Assembly: GCF_003003885.1 (NCBI RefSeq)
Contig: NZ_PVWN01000006.1
Span: 82,403-146,402, forward strand
Length of the DNA stretch: 64,000 bases
Direction of reading: 5' to 3'
Origin: Chlorogloea sp. CCALA 695
Lineage (GTDB): Bacteria; Cyanobacteriota; Cyanobacteriia; Cyanobacteriales; Chroococcidiopsidaceae
A program made the position numbers and the translations under genes. This document shows positions 8,904 through 18,626 of the stretch, piece by piece; within the stretch, counting starts at the first letter, position 1, and each line of letters begins with the position of its first letter. The notes under the pieces are model-generated. The model made no database searches. It was not told the origin of the DNA and saw nothing but the letters and a program-made list of their open reading frames with translations.

Positions 8904-9070
8904 TCATTTTGCCGCTTGCTGTTCTCATAATATTTTCATAATCTTAGCAAATTATCAATAACAAGCGTTCGATTAGTATCGGTGCAAAAGCCTACAAGAT
9001 AGACAGGAAAAGCATCTTAGCAATTATAAAATATTGCTTTGTTTATATTTTTGTAGACTACGAATTTTGA

Positions 9071-9101
9071 TGTAGAGACGTTGCAATGCAATGTCTCTAC
9101 A
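9071..9101. repeat. Interspersed palindrome (TGTAGAGAC...GTCTCTACA)
   Basis: Arms TGTAGAGACGTTGC and GCAATGTCTCTACA pair over 14 positions with a single G-T wobble, around a three-base loop. Palindromes of this type (GTAGAGACGTTGC) are scattered through cyanobacterial genomes as I recall them. It lies between mntH and the molybdoenzyme gene; on the plus strand it is followed by TTGGTTTTT and could act as a terminator. The rest of the 8904-9201 gap shows nothing else clear. Confidence 0.65.
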
Positions 9102-9201
9102 TTGGTTTTTAGATCGCGCTTTGGGTGTGTTTGGATTAGCAACGATGTGGGAGCGGTATTTGCTGACGTAAGAGTTGCTTTAGCAGCGATTTTTAACGCT
9201 A

Positions 9202-11490
9202 CTAGAGTGTTGAAATAGGTTGAGCGTAAACGATCGCCGGAACTCGTTTAAAAGCTGGCGTACCCGATCGCACATCAATCCTGGCTTTAAAAATAGCATT
9301 AGCTTCAGGGTAAAACATCAATGCCGCACCTTGCCTAACGCTGCCGTAAATAACCTCTACATTCTCTAATTTGCCTGCGTCTCCTTGGACAGTGACAAGA
9401 GCGCGACTTTCTAAGTTTGCTTTCTCTGCGTCTTTATGGTTCATTAAAATACAATTGCGATGGGGCATTCCGCGATACTGGTCATGTAACTTATAAACAA
9501 CCGTATTGTGCTGGGAATAACTACGCGCTGTAATCAAAGCTATAACTACATTTGGCACAGACTCAGACACGCCAAAATCTTCCTGAGTTGGTAAGGTAAG
9601 ATCGGGTAAAGGAGTCGCAAACATTATTGCTTTTCCCGAAGGAGTGGGAAATTTTGGTTCAGTAAAAATGCGTCCTGAAATTGTAAATTCTTCTTTTGTT
9701 GCATCAATTTGAGCGATTTTTTCGTAACCAGGAATTGTTTGGGCAATTAGTTGACGGACGTATTGCGGATTTTGCAACTTTAGCCAATTAATCGGCGAAA
9801 CGCCATGCAAGCGATGGGCAAGTTGCGTCAAAAACTCCACCTCAGAAATTAAATCTGCATCTTTAAGGTGGGTTGTACCTTCATCGCTCAATCGGACAAA
9901 ATTATTACCAGATTCACTCGTTGTTTTGTGGGGATTCTCAAATCGAGCAAATACGGGAATAACGATTGTATTTTTTTTCCCTAACCCGTGAAAATGTCCG
10001 AGATTGGGCTTAGTGGCAAGATAGATAACAGTGTCAATTTTAGCTAAAGCTCGTTTTGCCTGGGTAGAGTCGGGATTTGCTGAAAATAAATTTCCACCCA
10101 AACAGATTAGAGTATCTACTTTCCCAGCATCCGCCGCTTCTATAAGCTTGCGCGTATCGTATCCTGAAGCCAATTCAAGACTTCGCCCCAAAAGTTTCTC
10201 TAAAGCCGTTTTAATCTCTTTTTTCAGGTGAATAGTTACACCCATAGATCCGAAGCCTTGGACGTTAGAATGTCCGCGTATCGGCATTGTTCCCGCGCCT
10301 GCTTTGCCTGCATTGCCTGTAATTAAAGCAGTATTAGCAATACTAAAAACATTATCTACACTGTTTGCTTGCTGAGTTACGCCCATCGCCCAACCAAAGA
10401 CAACCAATTGAGAACTAGAAATTACTTTAGCGGCGGATTCTATCTCACTTTTTGTCACGCCGCAAGTATTAGTAATAGTTTCCCAACTGGTAGAAGTAGC
10501 GCTTTCTAATACTGCTTCCCAACCTTCGGTATGAGCTTGCAAATAAGCAGTTTTAACTAAACCTTGCTCAATTAGATATTTTTGAATACCCACAAATAAA
10601 GCAACATCGCTACCGGGAATTGGTTGTAAGTAAAGATTTGCTATATCTGATCCTGTAAGCAAAGACTTTATGGGAAAAGCTGGCGAACCAAACTTAACTA
10701 AACCAATTTCAACAATGGGATTAATGACAATTACTTTACCACCGCGATCGCGCAACTTAATTAGTTCGTTCATCAAACGCGGATGGTTGTAGGCGGGGTT
10801 TGAACCAATTAATACTACACAGTCTGACTTCTCTAGGTTCTCCAAACTTACCATCGAAGTACCAAAACCAAACATCTGTTTAAGTGCTGTAGTTGAAGGG
10901 GCATGGCATAAATCCGAGCAATCTGCCAAATTATTAGAACCAAGCACCCGCATCATTAATTGTAATAAGTAAGCCGCTTCATTAGAAGAACGTCCCGAAC
11001 TATAAGAGGCGACTCTCTCCGGCTGCTTTTGAAAGGCATCAGTAGCGATATTGTATATCTCTTGCCAAGAAATGCGATCGTAATGAGATTGTCCTTCTCT
11101 CAAAATCATCGGAAAGCTGAGTCTCCCCAATCTATCAGCTTCGTAAGAAGTCAGCTTTTGCAACTGTTCGATAGTATTTTCAGTAAAAATAGAAACTGGG
11201 ACGGGAGGTTTAATTTCTGCTGAAATTGCCTCAACACTTTTCATACAGCGCTGGAGTTTTTCACCATTTTCATTAGTAAAGCCGCCTTTTTGTCCCCCCG
11301 TTCCCCAAGCACAGGATAAGCAAGCGCTTTTATGTAGTAAGGTTTGCCACAATTTCGCCCCTTCTGGTGATAGAGTATGCTTTGCCCAATACTCAATTAT
11401 TGGTAAACTGCCTCCAATATTAGGTGTTGCGTCATTTTTATCTTCTAGGAGTGGGTTAGATTGATTATCAGTTGTTTGATCTAGATCCAT
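9202..11490 (-). CDS. FdhF/YdeP-family molybdopterin oxidoreductase
   Basis: 762 aa, full length for the YdeP branch of formate-dehydrogenase-like enzymes. The N-terminus carries CLSCAWGTGG, two cysteines only, rather than the four-cysteine 4Fe-4S motif of classical FdhF. Then come molybdopterin-domain blocks: ISWQEIYNIA, SSGRSSNEAAYLLQ, CVVLIGSNPAYNHPRL and the C-terminal beta-barrel domain with ARSYSQHNTV and GMPHRNCILMN. Substrate unknown; E. coli YdeP is linked to acid resistance. No FdhD or cofactor genes are adjacent. It is divergent from the dienelactone hydrolase gene, 97 bp apart. Confidence 0.88.
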   Translation of the reverse strand: MDLDQTTDNQSNPLLEDKNDATPNIGGSLPIIEYWAKHTLSPEGAKLWQTLLHKSACLSCAWGTGGQKGGFTNENGEKLQRCMKSVEAISAEIKPPVPVSIFTENTIEQLQKLTSYEADRLGRLSFPMILREGQSHYDRISWQEIYNIATDAFQKQPERVASYSSGRSSNEAAYLLQLMMRVLGSNNLADCSDLCHAPSTTALKQMFGFGTSMVSLENLEKSDCVVLIGSNPAYNHPRLMNELIKLRDRGGKVIVINPIVEIGLVKFGSPAFPIKSLLTGSDIANLYLQPIPGSDVALFVGIQKYLIEQGLVKTAYLQAHTEGWEAVLESATSTSWETITNTCGVTKSEIESAAKVISSSQLVVFGWAMGVTQQANSVDNVFSIANTALITGNAGKAGAGTMPIRGHSNVQGFGSMGVTIHLKKEIKTALEKLLGRSLELASGYDTRKLIEAADAGKVDTLICLGGNLFSANPDSTQAKRALAKIDTVIYLATKPNLGHFHGLGKKNTIVIPVFARFENPHKTTSESGNNFVRLSDEGTTHLKDADLISEVEFLTQLAHRLHGVSPINWLKLQNPQYVRQLIAQTIPGYEKIAQIDATKEEFTISGRIFTEPKFPTPSGKAIMFATPLPDLTLPTQEDFGVSESVPNVVIALITARSYSQHNTVVYKLHDQYRGMPHRNCILMNHKDAEKANLESRALVTVQGDAGKLENVEVIYGSVRQGAALMFYPEANAIFKARIDVRSGTPAFKRVPAIVYAQPISTL

Positions 11491-11587
11491 ACCGCTTATG
11501 TTCTCCTAGAAGAATTGAACTAATAATATTTTAGGCGAAGTCCCCAGCGTCATAACTAACAATTGTTTTAAATACTTGCTTAGAAAC

Positions 11588-12415
11588 ATGAAAAAACTAA
11601 CCCGCCGTACTTTTATTACTACAGCAACTTTCGCCACAGGTTTTGCTTTAGCCGTACAACCTATTTCTGCCAAAGTAATTACCACTGACTCCAAGGGATT
11701 AATTGCCGGAATGGTCAAAGTTCCGGTCAAAGATGGCGAAATTCCAGCTTATCGGGCGATGCCTAGCACGGGTGAAAATTTCCCTATTGTTTTGGTGATT
11801 CAAGAGATTTTTGGTGTACACGAACATATACAAGATGTTTGCCGCCGCTTTGCTAAACTTGGCTATAGTGCGATCGCGCCGCAATTATTTATCCGTCAAG
11901 GCGATGTTCTGCGCCTAAGTAATATTGACGAAATCCGCAAAGTAGTAGCCAAAGTACCCGACGAGCAAGTTTTATCCGATTTAGATGCGACGGTAAACTG
12001 GGTAATAAAGTCAGCAAAGGGTAATGCTAATAGATTAGGAATTACAGGCTTTTGCTGGGGTGGGCGCATTACTTGGCTGTACGCCGCTCACAATCCAAAA
12101 GTTAAAGCTGGTGTAGCTTGGTATGGGCGATTAGTGGGGGATAAAACTAATTTAACTCCCAATCATCCTGTTGATATTGCCTCTAACTTAAAAGTCCCTG
12201 TTTTAGGGCTTTATGGCGGTAAAGATACAGGTATTCCTTTAGAAACTGTAGAGCAAATGCGCCAAGCCTTGAATAAAAACAATAAATCTGAAATTATTGT
12301 TTATCCTAATGCACCCCACGCCTTCTTTGCCGATTATCGCCCCTCCTACCGCCAAAAAGAAGCAAAACTTGGCTGGCAACGCCTCCAAGCCTGGTTTAAG
12401 CAGCACGGTGTTTAA
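11588..12415 (+). CDS. Dienelactone hydrolase family protein, exported
   Basis: 275 aa from the ATG at 11588 (a TTG twelve bases upstream is a weaker alternative). The N-terminus [20 protein letters not shown] is a twin-arginine signal followed by a hydrophobic stretch and an Ala-x-Ala type site near residue 28, so export by Tat is likely. The catalytic triad of dienelactone hydrolases is visible: Cys156 in GFCWGG, Asp213 in YGGKDTG and His244 in NAPHAFF. The physiological ester or lactone is unknown. It is monocistronic and divergent from the molybdoenzyme. Confidence 0.88.
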   Translation: MKKLTRRTFITTATFATGFALAVQPISAKVITTDSKGLIAGMVKVPVKDGEIPAYRAMPSTGENFPIVLVIQEIFGVHEHIQDVCRRFAKLGYSAIAPQLFIRQGDVLRLSNIDEIRKVVAKVPDEQVLSDLDATVNWVIKSAKGNANRLGITGFCWGGRITWLYAAHNPKVKAGVAWYGRLVGDKTNLTPNHPVDIASNLKVPVLGLYGGKDTGIPLETVEQMRQALNKNNKSEIIVYPNAPHAFFADYRPSYRQKEAKLGWQRLQAWFKQHGV

Positions 12416-12542
12416 AAAATGCTACTTTTACCTTACTCGCCGATCACCAAATCGTTATCAAAATAGTCATACTAAGGCTAAACCTTAAATTTTTTGTTGG
12501 CGCTCAAACTCTCAAAGCTGGTCTAGGCATTGTTTTAAATAA

Positions 12543-12614
12543 AGCCGATGGCGGGATTTGAACCCGCGGCCAACTGATTACGAATCAGTTACTCTACCAC
12601 TGAGCCACATCGGC
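12543..12614 (-). tRNA. tRNA-Thr (anticodon CGT)
   Basis: 72-nt cloverleaf on the minus strand. Acceptor arms are GCCGATG and CATCGGC. The anticodon arm is ACTGA-TTCGTAA-TCAGT, giving anticodon CGT, which reads ACG. The T arm is GCGGG-TTCAAAT-CCCGC. CCA is not encoded. The discriminator base is T. Confidence 0.95.
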
Positions 12615-12648
12615 ACACAATTTATTATCTTATCAGTTTTAAATCATC

Positions 12649-12921
12649 ATGGTCAAACCACCGAATAACAAACGTTTCACAAACGAGCAATATGATCGCC
12701 TAAAGGCTGAAGCCGCCGCACCTTACCGAGGGCTACGAAAGTTTATATATATAGCTTTTGGTGCTTCGGGCTTTGTGGGCGCACTGGTATTTTTGGCGCA
12801 AATAGCCGCCGGAAAAGAGGCGGATGCGCCGCTATCCAACCTTGCTTTGCAAGTAGGAGTTGTTGCTTTAATGGTTTTCCTATTCCGTTGGGACAAAGAA
12901 TCACCAAAAATTCCTAAGTAA
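12649..12921 (+). CDS. DUF3493 membrane protein (LPA1/Rep27-like)
   Basis: 90 aa. An N-terminal soluble part (FTNEQYDRLKAEAAAPYRGLR) precedes two predicted membrane helices at about residues 33-53 and 63-81. The AAAPYRGLRKF block is characteristic of DUF3493, a domain shared with the plastid photosystem II assembly factor LPA1/REP27. A thylakoid role in PSII biogenesis is inference from that relation. It is a single gene immediately beside tRNA-Thr, transcribed the other way. Confidence 0.75.
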   Translation: MVKPPNNKRFTNEQYDRLKAEAAAPYRGLRKFIYIAFGASGFVGALVFLAQIAAGKEADAPLSNLALQVGVVALMVFLFRWDKESPKIPK

Positions 12922-13140
12922 GATTATTGTTATTTCAGCAATTTTATTTACTTTAATTAAAAAATAAACACCTACAGACAACAAAGATAAAGAAATTATT
13001 AGGGAATCTACTTAATTTGCTAGATGCTGCAATGATAGAAATTAATTGCAACAGGGTTAAATAATTTAAAAACCCTGAATATAAAACGAACACTTTAACA
13101 TCGGGTCAATTATATATAAGACCCAGCCGATCATAAAACT

Positions 13141-13178
13141 AAAACGCCAGAGTCTCTAATCGGATCTGGCGTTTTTTA
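13141..13178. terminator. Rho-independent terminator, possibly bidirectional
   Basis: Stem AACGCCAGA at 13143-13151 pairs perfectly with TCTGGCGTT at 13165-13173. A run of six T follows on the plus strand; on the minus strand the complement of the A-rich flank also gives a T-rich tail. It would end the SLH protein transcript from the right and any transcript from the DUF3493 gene on the left. Confidence 0.8.
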
Positions 13179-13185
13179 ATTGCAA

Positions 13186-15009
13186 TTAAGGAACTCGGAC
13201 AACGTAGGGAGATGCGATCGCTTGAGCGCGTCCAGTATTCACCAAAGCTTGATAAACAAAGGCTGCAACCTCCGCGCGCGTAGCATCGCGGTTAGGGTTC
13301 AACTGTGTAGGAATAGGATAATTTACCACTAATTGCCTTACTGTCGCCGCCGATACGGGATCGGTAGCATAGTTAGGAATTTGCGCCGCATCAGCGTAAG
13401 TAGCCAAAGCATTGGGATTATTCGCTGAGAGTTTTAGACCATTAGCTAAAGAAACTAGAGACTGTACGCGAGGAATTGCTTGCTGCGGTTGAAATAATCC
13501 GCCGGGATACCCTGCTACAAAGCCGCCCTTGTAAGCAGTTTGGATTGCTTGATAAGCCCAGAAATTCTGCTTAACATCTGTAAATTCTTGCGCTTCTCGC
13601 ATTGATGGCGGCGCAAAAGCTTTACTAAGAATTGTTGCAAATTGAGCGCGAGTTACTGGATCTGTGGGCTTAAATGAGCCATCAGGAAAACCAGCAATTA
13701 CATTTTTAGCAATCAAAGCCTCAATATAAGGTTGCGCCCAATAACCCTGAATATCGCGGAATGTACCTTGTCTAATTGCTGGGCGGTTGACTGTAGCCGC
13801 AACAAAAGTTACATTACCAGAGATTTTTTCTGGCTCAATATCGTTACCAGTTGCCGTAATTGTATTACTGCGCGTTGAGTTGTAGACATCATAACGAGTA
13901 TTATTGCGGATGAGATTATTCCCTGGATTTTCCGCCGTACCAATATCTGGTTGGGCGCTGGCGGTAATAACCACCCCATCTTGTTTACTGTTTTCAATGA
14001 AATTACTGCGTAGTGTAGGACGAGCAGAATCAGAAATAAACAGCCCTACTCGATTTTGGTAAAGTTGGTTATTAGCAACTTGTGGCGTAGAAGTACCACC
14101 AATAGCCAAACCAAAACCAGTATCCAAAAATAAGTTATTGCGAATTTGACCGCTTGCAGTTTTAGCTATAGAAATACCATTACCACTATTTTGCGTAAAA
14201 ACATTGTTCTCAATAATGGGGTTAGCATTACCCGTCACAAAAATACCATCGCGGTTATTGATCGTAAAAGTATTATTTTTGATGGTGGGATTAGTAGACT
14301 CAATCCATAAACCTGTACCCCGACTACTAGGGTTAGCGATCGTCACTCCTGCAACTGTACCGCCAGAGTCAGCACGAATTGTCACGTTTTGACGAGCAAA
14401 AGTAGGGCTAACATAATTACCACTACCAATAATTACTCTAGTTTGACCTTTGGTAGACTCATCGCCGCTCAAAGTTACGCCGGACTTGATATTTAGGGGA
14501 AAAACTTCGCCACTCGTCGCGCTATAAATTCCTGGCGCTAGTTGGACGACGCTGCCCGATTGTGCTTGATTGAGCGCTGAAGAAATGGTCTTGTAAGGCG
14601 CTTGGGCGCTCCCTGTGGCATTATCTGCACCATTTACCGGATCTACATAAATAACCGATCCGCTTGTAGGATTTGGGGTAGTTGTAGGGGATGGTGTAAC
14701 TGTAGGGGTAGGCGATGGTGTAACTGTAGGGGTAGGCGATGGTGTAGGCGTGGGTGGAAATAGCGGGGTTGGCGTAGGCGATGAAGTTGGTACAACTACT
14801 GGCGATGGTGTAACTGTAGGGGTAGGCGATGGCGATGAGTTGGGTACAGTGGGGACAATAACTTGAGCAATGGTAGATGCGATCGCCTTATTCTTAAATA
14901 ATATTGCTCCACCGCCCACAACTAAAGCTGCGGCTAGTATTGCCTGTAAATGTAAGCTATTGGTATAAAAAGTCTTCAATTGATGTTGATCGAAACCCTG
15001 TTTAGGCAT
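13186..15009 (-). CDS. Envelope protein: DUF1565 beta-helix with three SLH domains
   Basis: 607 aa. Residues about 21-38 are a membrane-anchoring hydrophobic segment. Residues 53-115 are a low-complexity linker of PTP, SPTP and TVTPSP units. A right-handed beta-helix of the DUF1565 type follows (begins [16 protein letters not shown], then many NNxF/NNxI turns such as NPTIKNNTF). The C-terminal 190 residues hold three S-layer homology domains, with [28 protein letters not shown] and a weaker third ending [15 protein letters not shown]. It is probably surface-exposed and bound to peptidoglycan-linked polymer; the glycan acted on or bound is unknown. Confidence 0.88.
   Translation of the reverse strand: MPKQGFDQHQLKTFYTNSLHLQAILAAALVVGGGAILFKNKAIASTIAQVIVPTVPNSSPSPTPTVTPSPVVVPTSSPTPTPLFPPTPTPSPTPTVTPSPTPTVTPSPTTTPNPTSGSVIYVDPVNGADNATGSAQAPYKTISSALNQAQSGSVVQLAPGIYSATSGEVFPLNIKSGVTLSGDESTKGQTRVIIGSGNYVSPTFARQNVTIRADSGGTVAGVTIANPSSRGTGLWIESTNPTIKNNTFTINNRDGIFVTGNANPIIENNVFTQNSGNGISIAKTASGQIRNNLFLDTGFGLAIGGTSTPQVANNQLYQNRVGLFISDSARPTLRSNFIENSKQDGVVITASAQPDIGTAENPGNNLIRNNTRYDVYNSTRSNTITATGNDIEPEKISGNVTFVAATVNRPAIRQGTFRDIQGYWAQPYIEALIAKNVIAGFPDGSFKPTDPVTRAQFATILSKAFAPPSMREAQEFTDVKQNFWAYQAIQTAYKGGFVAGYPGGLFQPQQAIPRVQSLVSLANGLKLSANNPNALATYADAAQIPNYATDPVSAATVRQLVVNYPIPTQLNPNRDATRAEVAAFVYQALVNTGRAQAIASPYVVRVP
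14690..14840 (-). repeat. Tandem coding repeat in the Pro/Thr linker
   Basis: The linker DNA contains repeated units reading GATGGTGTAACTGTAGGGG on the plus strand, spaced 24 bp apart near 14692-14745 and again at 14802-14830. They encode the PTPTVTPSP repeats. Such a repeat can change copy number by slippage. Confidence 0.75.
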
Positions 15010-15319
15010 TGTGCTTGCTAATATTAATGTCTTGAATTACGTTACGTTGATTTGGTAAAAAGGCAAAAACTTTTTACTTTTCTTTAACAAAAAGTTTCTC
15101 AATTTAAAGTTTTGCAGTAAAAGCCCATGACTAAAGCTTTTAGAGTAGAGTTCCCACCTGCGAGTAACTTATGTAAGTAAGTAAACCCAATCAAGCGTAT
15201 TAAAATAAACCGAAAATACTTAGATGATAAATAAAATATTATCTATGGCTTAAGCTTGATGCCGCAACTAATATTCAACAACTATCGTCAACAAAACAGT
15301 TTGTTAAATCTACTTAAAA
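15010..15319. other. Divergent intergenic region, no gene seen
   Basis: 310 bp of AT-rich DNA between the divergent starts of the SLH protein and the DUF1400 protein. It must hold both promoters. The only visible structures are short direct repeats of TAAG (near 15175-15185) and homopolymer runs; I could not assign promoter boxes. Confidence 0.5.
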
Positions 15320-15877
15320 ATGTCATTATTACGTCGAAGTTTACTGCTATCTGTAATTATTTCACTTTCTCTATCTAATGGAAGTGTTTTTGCAGCAGAA
15401 AGTGTGTTGTTAAAATACCGTATTTTTCGAGAATCAATTGCAGTTAAAGAGCTAACAACTTTTGCTCAAACTGGTGAATTGTCAACATCGTTACGAGTTA
15501 ATTTAGCTTTAGCAAAACAAGAGCCAAAAAAGATTCGCAAATACTTAACTGAATCTGTAACAGTTAGTCCAGTATTATTAGATCGAATACTAAATAGCCC
15601 TATTGGTAATGTTGTCCTCGATCAAATTGGTGAAGCTATACATACACCGTCACGCAAAGCTGATCGCCAAGCTTTAAGAGCAGCGTTAGTTTTATCAGCA
15701 AGTAGCGATCGCAATGGTAGTAGCGCTAAAAGCAATAGTATTAGCCTAATTGAGGTAATCCAAAATTATCCTACTTCAGAAATTGAAGTGGAAGGGGAAG
15801 TTTTAGAGCGTGCTTATCGCCAATTGCGCCAATTAGGAGGCAGTTTGCAAGATTTGCTACAGCGAATTCCTCGATAA
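15320..15877 (+). CDS. Stand-alone DUF1400 secreted protein
   Basis: 185 aa. Residues 1-25 form a signal peptide (LLRRSLLLSVIISLSLS, cleavage after VFA). The remainder matches the DUF1400 helical domain (LKYRIFRESIAVKELTTFAQTG opening in pieces, VSPVLLDRILNSPIGNVVLDQIGEAIH). In cyanobacteria DUF1400 usually precedes an alpha/beta hydrolase domain; here the protein ends after DUF1400 with no catalytic motif. A regulatory or lipid-binding role is speculation. Confidence 0.78.
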   Translation: MSLLRRSLLLSVIISLSLSNGSVFAAESVLLKYRIFRESIAVKELTTFAQTGELSTSLRVNLALAKQEPKKIRKYLTESVTVSPVLLDRILNSPIGNVVLDQIGEAIHTPSRKADRQALRAALVLSASSDRNGSSAKSNSISLIEVIQNYPTSEIEVEGEVLERAYRQLRQLGGSLQDLLQRIPR

Positions 15878-15935
15878 TAAGTTGTAAATTTAACTTTTAC
15901 TGCTGAAATTTCAATTACTGATAAAGTGCCGTGAT

Positions 15936-16379
15936 TTACTGCAAGCGCAACGAATAATGATGAAACACCTCATCTTCCTCATACCCTAATGATTCGTACA
16001 GCGCTTGCGCCGCATGATTTGATTGCTGTGTTGAAAGACCTATACGGATGGCTCCAGTTTCCTCAGCGTACTGCTTTGCGATCGCCATAAGTAACCGAGC
16101 TATTCCTTGATTTCGGTGTGAAAAAGTAACAAACAAATCGTTCAAAATCCAAACTCGTTTCATGGACACAGAGGAAAAACTAGGATAAAGCTGAGTAAAG
16201 CCTACAATTTGATCGCCATCCCTTGCAGCAAAAATAGTCGAGTCGCAATATTCAAATCGATTTTTTAAAAATAGCCTTGCACCATCAAGGTCTGAGGACT
16301 GCTGATAAAAAACGCGATATTGGTCAAACAACACAGACAGCGCTTCAAGGTGTTCAATGTTTGCTAAAAAGACTTTCAT
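15936..16379 (-). CDS. GNAT-family N-acetyltransferase
   Basis: 147 aa. The acetyl-CoA loop is visible as VTFSHRNQGIARLLM (Q/R-x-x-G-x-A pattern), preceded by ILNDLFV and followed by IGLSTQQSNHAAQALYESLGY. This is a complete small GNAT. The acceptor is unknown. It is a single gene convergent with the DUF1400 gene. Confidence 0.88.
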   Translation of the reverse strand: MKVFLANIEHLEALSVLFDQYRVFYQQSSDLDGARLFLKNRFEYCDSTIFAARDGDQIVGFTQLYPSFSSVSMKRVWILNDLFVTFSHRNQGIARLLMAIAKQYAEETGAIRIGLSTQQSNHAAQALYESLGYEEDEVFHHYSLRLQ

Positions 16380-16544
16380 CGGTTTCTACTGCCACTTGCC
16401 AATTTAACAGAATATATCGTAGGAGCCTCAACTCCACAAATTGAAGCATTCAATATCGATGGCATTTAGCGTCAATCTTATCTAGAACAACCGATCCGAA
16501 TCGTGCCATAATAATCGGTCTGTAATAACTGACTTCTCCTGGCT

Positions 16545-17612
16545 ATGGTTTCATCACCCCAAACTCCCACAGACCTTGCTGCCGTATTATCTGAACCAGT
16601 GGATCTAACTTTTCAATTGCCCGATCCAGAAGATGAGGAGATCCCTGAATTAGATTTTCAACAGCAAATTGATAGCGCTTGGCAAGTATGCGATCGCTTT
16701 GATTTGCAAACAGAAATTTGGCGGGGGCGAATTTTACGCGCTGTGCGCGATCGCGAAAAAAAACATGGTGATGCCCGTGGGAGTGGTTTTCTTGACTGGC
16801 TTAAAATAAGAGAAATTAGCAAAAGTCAAGCTTACGCAATTATCGCCTTAGCCAACAGTGCTGATACCTTAATGGCAGAAGGACAGCTAGATCCGGCTGC
16901 GGTGAGGTGTTTTAGCAAACGCGCCTTTATGGAGACAGCAAAAGCCGATCCAGAAGTACAGCAATTAGTTACCGATGCAGCTAAAAATGGCGATCGCATT
17001 ACCCGCCGAGAAGTACGTCAAATTGCCGATGAATGGACGGCGATGACTTCTGATTTAGTCCCTGATAGCGTAAAAGAAAAAGTCAATGATCGCACTTTAC
17101 CTAGCCGCTATTTACCGCCTATGGTCAGAGAAATTGAAAAGTTGCCAGAGTCTCATCAAACAATTTTGCGGCAAGAAATCGCCCTTAATCCTGATGTAGA
17201 AACGGTAAAACAAGTCACTTCTGAGGCTAAATACTTAGCAAAATACCTCGATGCTGCAACTAGCGTTCAAGTATTTGATGGCGGTGCGGTAGACTTAGAA
17301 ATGGCTTTAGAAGAAGCTTTAAGATTAGGCTGCATTAATACGGCGGCGGACTTGGTTAATCAAGCATCGCAATTAGAACAAACCATCGCTAAACTTTATA
17401 CTACCTGGAAGCGGATCGGCAGCTTATCCGATAGATTGTATGTAGATACAGGAGCAAGTACCCCAAATTTACGCAGCCTTTTAACTTGCCTAGAGCAATT
17501 AACTGGGGAAGTAATGGAGATTCAATTAGGGGAAAATAGCGATAGCGCAAGCGCGCACGCAGGGCTTCGCACTATTCGCCTGCAAATTCAAGAAACTACC
17601 ACCCAATCTTAG
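16545..17612 (+). CDS. Conserved cyanobacterial protein of unknown function
   Basis: 355 aa, acidic N-terminus (PDPEDEEIPELDFQQQID), then a helical segment with FLDWLKIREISKSQAYAII that resembles helix-turn-helix or DUF3102-like DNA-binding regions, and a coiled C-terminal half. I do not recognise the family with certainty. The C-terminus contains an in-frame copy of a 35-bp dispersed repeat (17538-17572) that encodes SDSASAHAGLRT. The stop codon overlaps the convergent permease gene by 4 bp. Confidence 0.6.
   Translation: MVSSPQTPTDLAAVLSEPVDLTFQLPDPEDEEIPELDFQQQIDSAWQVCDRFDLQTEIWRGRILRAVRDREKKHGDARGSGFLDWLKIREISKSQAYAIIALANSADTLMAEGQLDPAAVRCFSKRAFMETAKADPEVQQLVTDAAKNGDRITRREVRQIADEWTAMTSDLVPDSVKEKVNDRTLPSRYLPPMVREIEKLPESHQTILRQEIALNPDVETVKQVTSEAKYLAKYLDAATSVQVFDGGAVDLEMALEEALRLGCINTAADLVNQASQLEQTIAKLYTTWKRIGSLSDRLYVDTGASTPNLRSLLTCLEQLTGEVMEIQLGENSDSASAHAGLRTIRLQIQETTTQS
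17538..17572 (+). repeat. 35-bp dispersed repeat, copy inside a gene
   Basis: AGCGATAGCGCAAGCG, then 12 variable bases, then TTCGCAC. The intergenic copy at 56497-56531 has the same ends and the same length. Here the element is translated in frame near the C-terminus of the unknown protein. Confidence 0.75.
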
Positions 17613-18442
17613 TTTTTAATACCTGTAGTAGCAATCCCGCGCATAAATTGGCGTTGCCCGACTAGAAATAATAAAATTACAGGTATTGTAGAAATTGCCA
17701 CTGCCGCCATTAATATGGGCCAATTATTAGTAAACTGTTCTTGAAACTCTGCTAAAGCTAGTTGTACTGTTCTTAATTGCGGCTTAGTTGTAAAAACTAA
17801 AGGTTTAAATAAATCGTTCCATTCGCCAATAAATGTAAATAAAAACAGTGTTACTAAAGCTGGACGCGATAACGGTAGCATAACTCGCCATAATATCTGC
17901 CAGCGATTAGCGCCATCGATAGCGGCGGCTTCTTCTAATTCCACAGGGATAGTTTGAAAATATTGCCGCATTAAAAATATCCCAAAACCACTTACCGCCG
18001 TAGGCAAAATTAGCGCCCCATAGGTATTAATTAAGTGTCCCCATTTCAAAACTAAAAATATAGGAATTACTAATAACTGAAACGGAATTACGAGCGTTGC
18101 CAATACAATTAATAACAAAGCTTGCCTACCGCGAAACTTTAACCTTGCTAAAGCATAGCCTGCTAACGCTGAAGTAATAATTTGTAAGCCTGTAACTGCC
18201 AAAGCCACCAAAGTAGAATTAGCAAAAGCTAACAGGAACTCTCCCCGTCTCCAAGCGTCTTGATAATTAACTAGAGTCAAACCCCTTTGGGCTGATTTGC
18301 CCAGGGTATTGGAGGGCGTAAAAGATGTAAGGAACACTACGCCTAGAGGTAACAGTACAACGAGCGCTCCTAGAATGAGTAAAAACAAGCTTAAAAAGTC
18401 GAAAAGCCTTTCTAATTTAGGCTTTTTACTATCATTATCCAT
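17609..18442 (-). CDS. Carbohydrate ABC transporter permease (MalG family)
   Basis: 277 aa with six predicted membrane helices. The cytoplasmic EAA loop reads EEAAAIDGANRWQILWRVM followed by LPLSRPA, the ATPase-docking motif of binding-protein-dependent permeases; the C-terminal RQFMRGIATTGIKN is typical of MalG/UgpE-type subunits. Neither a MalF partner, a binding protein nor an ATPase gene is adjacent, so the rest of the transporter is encoded elsewhere. The sugar is unknown. Confidence 0.88.
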   Translation of the reverse strand: MDNDSKKPKLERLFDFLSLFLLILGALVVLLPLGVVFLTSFTPSNTLGKSAQRGLTLVNYQDAWRRGEFLLAFANSTLVALAVTGLQIITSALAGYALARLKFRGRQALLLIVLATLVIPFQLLVIPIFLVLKWGHLINTYGALILPTAVSGFGIFLMRQYFQTIPVELEEAAAIDGANRWQILWRVMLPLSRPALVTLFLFTFIGEWNDLFKPLVFTTKPQLRTVQLALAEFQEQFTNNWPILMAAVAISTIPVILLFLVGQRQFMRGIATTGIKN

Positions 18443-18626
18443 CAGTTTTTATCTAAATAAAGGTTTTTTCGGGTGTAAAGAGCGACTTCTTCCCCTAGGA
18501 CGTTAATATTTAAAATAGTGCTTTGTTTAAGTTAAATTAACCACAGTGACTTTTACTCTTAACTAAGTAGGAGTCATCGCAATAATGCTGTCCACCAATT
18601 CACGTTAAATAGGAGTGAATAGACCT

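Noticed and set aside
13186..15009. SLH/beta-helix protein as exosortase substrate
   Set aside because: Its C-terminus is the third SLH domain and lacks a PEP motif, hydrophobic helix and basic tail.
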